Shown here: one piece after another, positions 7,525 to 14,244 of the stretch
Layout of the letters: every line of letters starts with the position of its first letter
Position numbering within the stretch: the stretch's first letter is position 1
Translations under genes and position numbers: made by a program
Notes under the pieces: generated by a model
What the model was told of the DNA's origin: nothing
Seen by the model: only the letters and a program-made list of their open reading frames with translations
Database searches by the model: none
Origin: an uncultured Eubacteriales bacterium
GTDB lineage: Bacteria; Bacillota; Clostridia; Oscillospirales; Acutalibacteraceae
Assembly (NCBI GenBank): GCA_934525065.1
Contig: CAKSYX010000033.1
Coordinates: forward strand, 1 to 20,828
Length of the DNA: 20,828 nt
Reading direction: 5' to 3'

Positions 7525-7553
7525 ACGATACCCAATTTTATTTTCCTTGTCAA
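7525..7553 (-). promoter_or_regulatory. Promoter of the minus-strand extracellular protein gene
   Basis: On the minus strand, TTGACA (7553-7548), a 17-bp spacer and TATCGT (7530-7525). Transcription would start near 7518, giving a leader of about 75 nt. Confidence 0.65.
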
Positions 7554-7606
7554 GGGAAAACGGATAAAATTTACAAAATCATAATGCATTTGTCGGACGC
7601 AGAGCA

Positions 7607-7635
7607 TTGACACTGTTCGGCGAGTCTGTTATTGT
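7607..7635 (+). promoter_or_regulatory. Promoter of the SDR gene
   Basis: TTGACA (7607-7612), a 17-bp spacer and TATTGT (7630-7635) with an upstream TGT giving an extended -10. It is divergent from the promoter at 7525-7553, and about 50 bp separate the two -35 boxes. Confidence 0.6.
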
Positions 7636-7712
7636 ATTAAGGCAATATCGCTCAAGCGTATATTATTGCATCAAAAACCATAGTCTCACTTCAGAAAGGA
7701 TGCGCTGTCATA

Positions 7713-8444
7713 ATGAAAAAGACTGTTCTTGTTACCGGAGCGTCCGGCGGGATCGGCAGCGAGATTTGCCGGATTTTTGCCGAAAACGGCTTTGACGTTG
7801 CCGCTCAGTATAACAGCGGTGAAAAGGAAATCGGGCTGCTCAAAAAAGAGCTTGAAGAACGCTTCGGCTGTTCTTTTTTAAAAATCAAAGCCGACCTCTC
7901 TTCTCCGGACGGCGCAGAGAAAGCGGCAGAAGCCGCGCTTTCCGCCTTCAAAAAAATCGACGTTCTGGTCAATAACGCCGGTGTTTCGCTCCAAGGCGTT
8001 TTTCAGCTTGTGAGCGAAGAGGACGCAAAAAAAGTCTTTTCCGTCAACTGTGAAAGCGCAATGCGCCTGACCCAACTCATTCTGCCTGAGATGATTGCGC
8101 AAAAACACGGAAAAATCGTCAACATATCCTCAATGTGGGGCGTTGAAGGCGGTTCATGCGAGGTACATTACAGCGCGTCAAAGGCGGCAATCATCGGCTT
8201 CACAAAAGCGCTTTCAAAGGAGGTCGGCCCCAGCGGAATAAACGTCAACTGCGTTGCCCCCGGCTTCATTGAAACAAAAATGACGGCCGCTTTCGGCAAC
8301 GAAGTGAAAAACGAAATTGCGCAGGAGGCCGCGCTTTGCCGTAACGGAACGCCGCGTGACATCGCCGAGCCGGTGTTCTTCCTTTCAAGCGAAAAGGCTT
8401 CCTTTATCACGGGTCAGGTGCTGGTCGTTGACGGCGGAAGGTAA
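7713..8444 (+). CDS. Short-chain dehydrogenase/reductase (FabG/YmfI-like)
   Basis: A 243-residue classical SDR. The cofactor loop TGASGGIG is at residues 7-14, NNAGVS near 89-94, the catalytic Ser in NISSMWG near 139 and YSASK near 152-156. PGFIETKM and the C-terminal GQVLVVDGGR complete the FabG pattern. It could be a 3-oxoacyl-ACP reductase or the YmfI-type elongation factor P 5-aminopentanone reductase. The lack of fatty-acid synthesis neighbours makes the second possibility reasonable, but sequence alone does not settle it. GAAAGGA ends 12 nt before the ATG. It appears monocistronic with its own promoter. Confidence 0.88.
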   Translation: MKKTVLVTGASGGIGSEICRIFAENGFDVAAQYNSGEKEIGLLKKELEERFGCSFLKIKADLSSPDGAEKAAEAALSAFKKIDVLVNNAGVSLQGVFQLVSEEDAKKVFSVNCESAMRLTQLILPEMIAQKHGKIVNISSMWGVEGGSCEVHYSASKAAIIGFTKALSKEVGPSGINVNCVAPGFIETKMTAAFGNEVKNEIAQEAALCRNGTPRDIAEPVFFLSSEKASFITGQVLVVDGGR

Positions 8445-8602
8445 AAAGCAAAGCGCCTTTTCTTCATACCATACCGGCCGAAGAAATTTCAAAAGTGTGG
8501 TTTATGTCGATTATCTTTTTTCGCCTTCGGCTTAAGAAAAATTAAATTTGCGTAAAAACGCGTTTTCTTCCTGAACTTTTTGTTATTTTTAATAAACCGC
8601 CA

Positions 8603-8631
8603 TTGACAGAAAGGGTAGTTTTTGGTAAAAT
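8603..8631 (+). promoter_or_regulatory. Promoter of the SCP2/aminotransferase/transketolase operon
   Basis: A consensus TTGACA (8603-8608), a 17-bp spacer and TAAAAT (8626-8631) preceded by TGG as an extended -10. The start would be near 8638 and the leader about 60 nt. It is a strong-looking promoter for the five-gene operon. The rest of 8445-8602 holds no other feature I can support. Confidence 0.8.
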
Positions 8632-8699
8632 ATTTACAATTATAATAGTGTGTTGCGGTCAGTTTGAGCGTGCGCACATACATATAAGGAGGAGTTTAT

Positions 8700-9461
8700 A
8701 TGACAGATGCAAAAACCCTGGCGTACATTAACCTTTACGGTATTCTGGGCGCTTTGGAAAACCTTTGCGAACTTGATGAAGAAGCGAGCAAGCTTGCTCA
8801 GGTCAAAAAACCGCTTTCAATCGCTTTCAGCGTAAAGGGCGGACCGGACGCAACGATCACCTTCAAAAACGGAAGATGCAGAATGGAACAGGGCGTTGAC
8901 CCCAAATGCAACGTTCTTCTCCCCTTCTCATCCTGCGAAAAATTCAACGGCCTCATCGACGGAACCGTTACTCCGATTCCCGTCAAGGGCTTCACGAAGA
9001 TCGGCTTCCTTCTCAACAACTTCACAAAGCTGACCGACATCCTCACAAAGTATCTCAGAGCTACCGACGAGGACCTCAAGGATGAAAAATTCTTTGAAAC
9101 CAGCACAAAGCTTATGTTCTACCTCATCACCGTTGCCCTCGCTCAAATTGGAAACAACGATGAAATCGGCCGCTTCTCGGCAAGCTATATCCCCGACGGA
9201 ATTATCGAAATGAGCATCAAGGATTCCGTTGCCGCAACCATCCGCGTCAAGGATCATCACCTTGTTACAATCAAGCAGAAGCCCGAAAGCTACCGTTCAA
9301 AAATGGAGTTCGGCTCAATTAAGCTTGCAAGAGACCTCTTTGACGGCAAGGTCAACGCAGTTGCCTGCATCGGCGAAGGCACCGTCACAATGTCCGGTCT
9401 TATCAACATGATTGATAACCTCAACAGAATACTCGACAGAGTTGCACTTTATTTGGCATAA
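8700..9461 (+). CDS. Tandem SCP2-like lipid-binding protein A
   Basis: A 253-residue soluble protein with an SCP2-like layout in two halves. The N half (about 38-118) has SIAFSVKGGPDATITFKNG, a polar turn, then a phenylalanine/glycine-rich LLPFSSCEKFNGLIDGTVTP and KGFTKIGFL. The C half (about 165-250) has IRVKDHHLVTIKQKP, MEFGSIKLARDLFDGK and a hydrophobic GLINMIDNLNRIL helix. A strong AAGGAGG precedes the ATG. SCP2 folds carry hydrophobic ligands; assignment here is by pattern, without a profile search. The protein is the first gene of the operon, 12 nt before the aminotransferase. A homologue with the same layout ends the operon at 12733. Confidence 0.7.
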   Translation: MTDAKTLAYINLYGILGALENLCELDEEASKLAQVKKPLSIAFSVKGGPDATITFKNGRCRMEQGVDPKCNVLLPFSSCEKFNGLIDGTVTPIPVKGFTKIGFLLNNFTKLTDILTKYLRATDEDLKDEKFFETSTKLMFYLITVALAQIGNNDEIGRFSASYIPDGIIEMSIKDSVAATIRVKDHHLVTIKQKPESYRSKMEFGSIKLARDLFDGKVNAVACIGEGTVTMSGLINMIDNLNRILDRVALYLA

Positions 9462-9473
9462 GGAGGGTTTACA

Positions 9474-10739
9474 ATGAATATTCCTGTATACGAAAATCAT
9501 CAGAAGAGCAGAGAGATGTTCCAGAGAGCAACTCAGATCGTTCCCTCCGGAATCTACGGCCACCTCGGCCCCGCAGAAGGACAGTTCATCCCCGTTTCCA
9601 ACTGGCCGCTTTTCGCCGAAAAAGCGAAGGGCTCCTATATCTGGGACGTTGACGGAAACAAATACATCGACTATATGTGCGCATACGGCCCGAACGTTCT
9701 CGGCTATTGCGATGAGGACGTAGACGCCGCCGCAATCAAGCAGATCGCTCTCGGAAACTGCACCACCACTCCGGAAAAGGTTATGCTTGAATGTGCCGAG
9801 GTTCTTGTTGACACAGTCAACACCGCCGACTGGGCATTCTTTGCAAAGAACGGCAACGATGCCACTCAGGGCGCAATCATGTGCGCAAGAGCACATACTC
9901 ACAGAAAAAAGATCATCATGTTCCGCGGCTATTACCACGGCGTTTCACCCTGGTGCATGAAGAAGGACTATCCCGGCGTTCTTGAAGAGGATGTTTGCAA
10001 CAACATCGTCATTCCCTGGAACGACATTCCGGCTCTTGAAAGAGTTATCGAGGAAAACCGCGACCAGATTGCCGCCCTCATCGCTCAGCCGTATGACCAC
10101 GGTAACTTCTATGACAACTCCTTCCCGGCAGAGGGCTTCTGGAAGAAGGTCAGAGAAATCTGCACAAAGAACGGCATCGTCCTCATCATTGACGACGTTC
10201 GCGCAGGCTTCCGCCTTGACCTTGCCGGTTCAGACCATTACTTCGGCTTTGAAGCCGACCTCATCTGCTTCTGCAAGGCTCTTGCAAACGGCTACAATAT
10301 GTCGGCCATCTGCGGCAAGGAATTCCTCAAGAGCGCAATGAGCTCACTTTCCTACACCGGTTCCTACTGGCTTTCGGCAGTTCCGTTCGCGGCCTGCATT
10401 GCCTGCATCAACAAAATGAAGAAGCTCGACACACCGAAGATGTTCCTTGAAAAAGGCACAAAGCTCACTGAAGGCCTCAGGGCCGCAGGTAAAGAGCACG
10501 GCTTTGACCTTGTGACCTCCGGCGCACCGGCTCTCTTCTATCTCAGAATTGCCAACGACGACAGCATGGTTCTCCATCAGGAATGGATCGCTGAAATGGT
10601 TAAGCGCGGCATCTTCCTTGCCAGCCACCACAACCACTTCATCAACGCTTCGCTTTCCGACAAGGACATCAAGCACACCATCGAAGTCGGCGAGGAATGC
10701 TTCAAGATTCTTGCGAAGAATCATCCGGAGCTTTTCTGA
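9474..10739 (+). CDS. Class III PLP-dependent aminotransferase (GSAM-like)
   Basis: A 421-residue fold-type I aminotransferase. Motifs: the PLP-phosphate region KNGNDATQGA, YYHG, the cofactor Asp pair LIIDDVRAGFR (about 240-241), and CKALANGY with the Schiff-base Lys at about residue 268. It resembles glutamate-1-semialdehyde aminomutase and related class III aminotransferases. It has no hemL context, so I do not use that name. It may aminate a ketone made by the transketolase that follows; this is inference. AGGAGGG lies just before the ATG. The next gene begins 76 nt later, after a stem-loop. Confidence 0.88.
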   Translation: MNIPVYENHQKSREMFQRATQIVPSGIYGHLGPAEGQFIPVSNWPLFAEKAKGSYIWDVDGNKYIDYMCAYGPNVLGYCDEDVDAAAIKQIALGNCTTTPEKVMLECAEVLVDTVNTADWAFFAKNGNDATQGAIMCARAHTHRKKIIMFRGYYHGVSPWCMKKDYPGVLEEDVCNNIVIPWNDIPALERVIEENRDQIAALIAQPYDHGNFYDNSFPAEGFWKKVREICTKNGIVLIIDDVRAGFRLDLAGSDHYFGFEADLICFCKALANGYNMSAICGKEFLKSAMSSLSYTGSYWLSAVPFAACIACINKMKKLDTPKMFLEKGTKLTEGLRAAGKEHGFDLVTSGAPALFYLRIANDDSMVLHQEWIAEMVKRGIFLASHHNHFINASLSDKDIKHTIEVGEECFKILAKNHPELF

Positions 10740-10752
10740 ACAATGTAAATGA

Positions 10753-10783
10753 GGGTCTGCGAGGTGCCTTGCCGCGCAGACCC
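10753..10783 (+). other. Intra-operon stem-loop
   Basis: GGGTCTGCG (10753-10761) pairs perfectly with CGCAGACCC (10775-10783), and an inner GG/CC extends the stem past one mismatch. No U-run follows, so it is not a standard terminator. It is more likely an mRNA stability or processing element between the aminotransferase and transketolase genes. Confidence 0.6.
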
Positions 10784-10815
10784 GGCATTATAAATTTATT
10801 ACGGAGGAGAAAATT

Positions 10816-11694
10816 ATGCCACTTTCAAAAAAAGAATGGCTTGCCCTTGAAAAGAAAGCTTACGAGCTTCGTCAGCTTTGCATGAAAACAACTGCATGGG
10901 CAGGCAGCGGTCATATCGGCGGCGGTATGAGCGTTATGGACCTTCTTACGGTCCTCTATCACAAATATCTCAACATCAGAGTTGAAGAGCCTCAGTGGGA
11001 AGACAGAGACCGCTTCATCCTTTCAAAGGGCCACGCGGCAATCGCTTATGCTCCCGTTCTTTGCGACAAGGGCTTCAATGACCCCGAAATGCTCAAGACC
11101 TTCAACCTTTCCGGTTCAAAGATGGGTATGCACCTTGACTCAAACAAGGTTGTCGGCGTTGACGCTTCAACCGGTTCACTCGGCCACGGCGTTTCAATCG
11201 CAGCAGGTACCGCTCTTGCAGCAAGAATTCTCGGCAAGGATTACCTCACCTATGTTGTCACCGGCGACGGCGAACTCGGCGAAGGCTCCAACTGGGAAGG
11301 CTTCATGACCATCAACCACTATGAGCTTTCAAACTGCATCGTTTTCATCGACCGCAACCACTGCATGATCGACGGACCGACAGAGGAGGTTATGAAGCTC
11401 GAACCGCTCGCAGACAAGATGGTTGCTTTCGGCTTCAACACCGTTACCGTTGACGGCAACAACATCGGCGCTCTCTGCGACGCTATTGATATGGCTATTG
11501 AACGTTCAAAGGAAAAGTGCGCTCCCACCTGCATCATCATGGACACCAAGAAGGGCGCAGGCATCAAGGATATCGCCGGTGACTATCATTGCCATTACAT
11601 GGCTCTTGACGACGCAACGTTCGACAAGTACATGAAGGAACTTGAAGAGGATTACAACGAACGCGTTGCGCGCGTAGAAAAGGAGGCTAAATAA
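10816..11694 (+). CDS. Transketolase N-terminal (ThDP pyrophosphate) subunit
   Basis: A 292-residue half-transketolase. GSGHIGGGMS (about residues 31-40) and SKGHAA near 72 are typical of the N domain. The ThDP/Mg2+ motif runs from GDGELGEGSNWEG (about 150) to FIDRN. The C half is encoded separately 2 nt downstream. Split transketolases are common in Firmicutes and archaea and form a heterotetramer. In this context the pair may act on a substrate other than pentose phosphates. GGAGGAG precedes the ATG, and the next gene's AAAAGGAGG lies inside this gene's last codons. Confidence 0.92.
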   Translation: MPLSKKEWLALEKKAYELRQLCMKTTAWAGSGHIGGGMSVMDLLTVLYHKYLNIRVEEPQWEDRDRFILSKGHAAIAYAPVLCDKGFNDPEMLKTFNLSGSKMGMHLDSNKVVGVDASTGSLGHGVSIAAGTALAARILGKDYLTYVVTGDGELGEGSNWEGFMTINHYELSNCIVFIDRNHCMIDGPTEEVMKLEPLADKMVAFGFNTVTVDGNNIGALCDAIDMAIERSKEKCAPTCIIMDTKKGAGIKDIAGDYHCHYMALDDATFDKYMKELEEDYNERVARVEKEAK

Positions 11695-11696
11695 TT

Positions 11697-12707
11697 ATGG
11701 CAGGCGGATTTGTTTATAACGCAATTGACCAGACAGAAGTTGCAACCGCTGAAATTTACGGTAAGGCTCTGGCTGACATAATTCTTAAAGACCCCAAGGT
11801 TGTTGCAATCACTGCCGACCTTGCAAAATCAACAAAGCTCGGCGACGTTCTCAAGGTTTGCCCCGAAAGAGTTATCAACGTCGGTATTGCCGAGCAGGAT
11901 ATGTTCGGTGTTGCCGCAGGCATGGCAAAGGCCGGCTGCATCCCGTTCCTTTCGGGCTTCTCCGCTTTCACCTCAATGAGAGCCTGTGACCAGCTCCACA
12001 CCGACATCTGCTATCAGAATGTCAACGCAAAAATCATCGCTACCCATGCAGGTACCTCCTTCGGTCAGGCCGGTTCAACCCACCACGCTATAGTTGACCT
12101 TGCAATCACAAGAGCGATGCCGAACCTCACCGTTATCGTTCCGGCAGACGGAATGGAGACCGCAAACGCAGTCAACGCTGCATACAACAACTTCGGTCCC
12201 TATTACATCCGCATCAACCGCGGCTTTGACCGTGTTCTTTATCAGAACATGGACTACGGCTTCGAAGTCGGCAAGGCTGTTGAAATCAATCCCGGCACCG
12301 ACATCACCGTAATCGCTTGCGGCTCCTGCGTATTCCAGGCAAAGCAGGCTGCCGAATTCCTTGAGAACGCAGACGGACTCAAGGTTCGTGTTCTTAATAT
12401 GCACACCATTAAGCCCATTGACAAGGAAGCTATCCTCAAGGCTGTTATGGACACCAGAAGAATCATCACCGTTGAAGACCACAGCATCATCGGCGGTCTC
12501 GGCTCAGCCGTTTCAGAGGTTGTTGTTGAAGCCGGTAAGGCTTGCGCCTTCAAGATGCTCGGCCACCCGGATAAGTTTGCTCCAATCGGTCTGCACGAAG
12601 ACATTATGGCAGAGGTCGGAATCGACGCAAACGGAATCATCGCCGCAGTCCGCGAGGTTATGCACAAGGACTTTGAAGAAGACGATAACTGGGACGACGA
12701 GTTTTAA
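11697..12707 (+). CDS. Transketolase C-terminal (pyrimidine-binding and C-terminal) subunit
   Basis: A 336-residue partner of the preceding gene. NVGIAEQDM (about 60-68) carries the Glu that activates ThDP. SGFSAFTSMRACDQ, GSTHHAIVDLA and VEDHSIIGGLGSAV are typical of the transketolase pyrimidine and C-terminal domains. The C-terminal tail is very acidic. Together the two proteins form one full enzyme. It may be the housekeeping pentose-phosphate transketolase or a specialised ketol-transferase. The co-operonic aminotransferase and SCP2-like genes favour a specialised role. Confidence 0.92.
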   Translation: MAGGFVYNAIDQTEVATAEIYGKALADIILKDPKVVAITADLAKSTKLGDVLKVCPERVINVGIAEQDMFGVAAGMAKAGCIPFLSGFSAFTSMRACDQLHTDICYQNVNAKIIATHAGTSFGQAGSTHHAIVDLAITRAMPNLTVIVPADGMETANAVNAAYNNFGPYYIRINRGFDRVLYQNMDYGFEVGKAVEINPGTDITVIACGSCVFQAKQAAEFLENADGLKVRVLNMHTIKPIDKEAILKAVMDTRRIITVEDHSIIGGLGSAVSEVVVEAGKACAFKMLGHPDKFAPIGLHEDIMAEVGIDANGIIAAVREVMHKDFEEDDNWDDEF

Positions 12708-12732
12708 TTAAGAGGAAAGGAGAGCAAATATA

Positions 12733-13536
12733 ATGTCAATACCTCAGGAAGCATTATATTCAAACAAAATATTTTTGAACGCCGCTCTTCCTCTTGTCAA
12801 GGTCATTGCAACCGATGTTCCCTCGCTTGCAAAAAAGTTTGAACACGCCCACGCTGTTATTCAGGTCAGCGCCCTCAACCCGGAGGTTCCGGAGGGCAAG
12901 GTCGGAATGCACTTTGTTGTCAACAGCGGCGAATGGCTCGTTCATACCTGCCTGACAAAAGATCCTCACATAGAGCTTGAGTTCAAGAGCGTTGAAGCCC
13001 TCAACGGCTTCTTCAAGGGCAACATCACCCTTGGCGCTATCCCGAAGATCCACGGAATCAAAAAGGCCGGAACGCTCGTTGCTTTCGTTCAGGTTCTTCT
13101 CAAAATGGCATCGCTCCTCGGCGCAGACAAGGCTCCGGAAGACGAGGACACCCAGAGACTTATGGTCAAGTGCTTCTTCTATCTTCTTTCGAGCGGTATC
13201 AGCCAGCTCAACAAAATGGGTCACCCGGAAATTCACGACTGGGCGCTCAAGAGCCCGGATCGCGTTTACGCTTTCGCCGTCAACGATCATCCCGAAGTTG
13301 CGGCATACATCCGCGTAAAGGCCGGAAAGACCAGAGCCGGCAGAGGCGAATACAAGAGAGCAATGCCTTTCTTCACCCTTCGCTTCGACTCCTTCAAGAG
13401 CGCCCTCGGCACTCTTCTCGGAACAGACGATATGCTTGAGTCCACCAAGAGCGGAAAGCTCATCATGGACGGTGCACCGGAATTCGGCGCACAGATCGGC
13501 GGTTTCCTCCTCATGGTCGGAGACCTTGCAAAATAA
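12733..13536 (+). CDS. Tandem SCP2-like lipid-binding protein B
   Basis: A 267-residue protein with the same two-part layout as the protein at 8700. VGMHFVVNSGEWLVHTCL and IELEFKSVEALNGFFKGN, with PKIHGIKKAGTLVAFV, form the first half. AAYIRVKAGKTRAGRG, TLRFDSFKSALGTLLG and GAPEFGAQIGGFLLMVGDLAK form the second. It begins 25 nt after the transketolase C gene with AGGAGA upstream and ends about 95 nt before a strong terminator. It has no signal peptide, membrane segment or catalytic motif that I can see. A hydrophobic carrier or scaffold is the most economical reading, but the family is not assigned by profile. Confidence 0.7.
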   Translation: MSIPQEALYSNKIFLNAALPLVKVIATDVPSLAKKFEHAHAVIQVSALNPEVPEGKVGMHFVVNSGEWLVHTCLTKDPHIELEFKSVEALNGFFKGNITLGAIPKIHGIKKAGTLVAFVQVLLKMASLLGADKAPEDEDTQRLMVKCFFYLLSSGISQLNKMGHPEIHDWALKSPDRVYAFAVNDHPEVAAYIRVKAGKTRAGRGEYKRAMPFFTLRFDSFKSALGTLLGTDDMLESTKSGKLIMDGAPEFGAQIGGFLLMVGDLAK

Positions 13537-13630
13537 GCGTGAGAATTTACTAAAGCGACTGACGCATTTAGGATATGTACCCGGTTATCCGGACACGGTT
13601 ATTTGAATTGAACGATTAGTTTCGCAGTAT

Positions 13631-13676
13631 GGATGCTTCCCGGAATTTTGCGGGAGGCATCCGTTTTGTTTTTTTC
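13631..13676 (+). terminator. Strong intrinsic terminator of the SCP2/transketolase operon
   Basis: A 12-bp stem with one G-U pair: GGATGCTTCCCG (13631-13642) with CGGGAGGCATCC (13651-13662). The loop is 8 nt and a T-rich run covers 13664-13676. The 94 nt before it carry no further gene. Confidence 0.93.
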
Positions 13677-13750
13677 TTGGATTTTCCTGTTGCCGCCAGC
13701 AGGTATTTCAGAGCATCCGCTTATATTCATGGCTGTATTTCATATAGCAG

Positions 13751-13975
13751 TGGAGCTGTCGCATTTAGCGCAGACCAAAGAGCAAAACAAAAAGAAAAAG
13801 ACTATATTTCACGAAGCTTATCAAAACCAAGGCTTCCTATGAAATATAGTCTTTGTTTATTGATAGAATCTAAAAATAATTTTGCTCTTTTAAGCGTTTT
13901 TTTGCCCACTCGCGGTATCTACATACAGCTTCGGGGCAAAGAAAACGCTTTCTGCATCTAAATGCGACAGCCCCA
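13751..13975. mobile_element. 225-bp MITE-like element with terminal inverted repeats
   Basis: The termini 13751-13774 and 13951-13975 are inverted repeats (GCTGTCGCATTTAG core, 24-25 nt with a few differences). Inside are three further inverted pairs. AAAGAGCAAAA (13777-13787) pairs with 13880-13890, AAAGACTATATTTCA (13797-13811) with 13840-13854, and AGCGTTTTTTTGCCC (13893-13907) with 13934-13949. The whole unit can fold into a two-armed structure. No ORF of note exists. The GGGGCTGTCGCA-type end recalls IS1182-like ends, which I cannot confirm. TGCGACAGCCC recurs 24 bp beyond the end (13987-13997). It may also terminate both converging transcripts. Confidence 0.8.
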
Positions 13976-14013
13976 CACATCATAACTGCGACAGCCCTTT
14001 CGGCCGTTTCACT

Positions 14014-14244
14014 TTAATCAAAAAGACCTTTTTTCCCGCTGACGGAAACAGGCTTAAAGCCGGCCTTTTCAACAGCCGCCGTGAGTGCTTCGTCCGCAAC
14101 GTCCTTTGAAAGGGCAACAACCGCCGTTTTCTTTTCCGCGTCTGCCTTTGCCCTCTTCACGCCGTCAACGGCAAGAAGCTCGTCCTCAACCGCTTTTGCG
14201 CAGTGTGAGCAATGCATACCTTCAATTTCAATGACCTTTTTCAT
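14014..14244 (-). other. Possible internally initiated CopZ-like copper chaperone
   Basis: Within copA, AGGAGG (minus strand, 14258-14253) lies 8 nt upstream of an in-frame ATG (14244-14242). It opens a 76-residue complete HMA protein, MKKVIEIEGMHCSHCAKAVE onward. This is exactly what a stand-alone copZ would look like. It may be a living second start or the scar of a copA-copZ gene fusion that lost its stop codon. Confidence 0.6.

Noticed and set aside
9315..9938. A 207-residue minus-strand open frame
   Set aside because: It spans the end of the SCP2-like gene and the start of the aminotransferase in antisense, with no promoter or ribosome-binding site.
9474..10739. Calling the aminotransferase hemL (glutamate-1-semialdehyde aminomutase)
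   Set aside because: The fold and motifs fit the wider class III family, but no tetrapyrrole genes are nearby and the operon context points elsewhere.
10816..12707. Reading the two transketolase genes as one frameshifted gene
   Set aside because: Each has its own ribosome-binding site, a proper stop and start, and the domain boundary expected of naturally split transketolases.
13629..13961. A 110-residue plus-strand open frame after the operon
   Set aside because: It covers the terminator hairpin and the MITE-like palindromes and has no start signal or protein-like composition.
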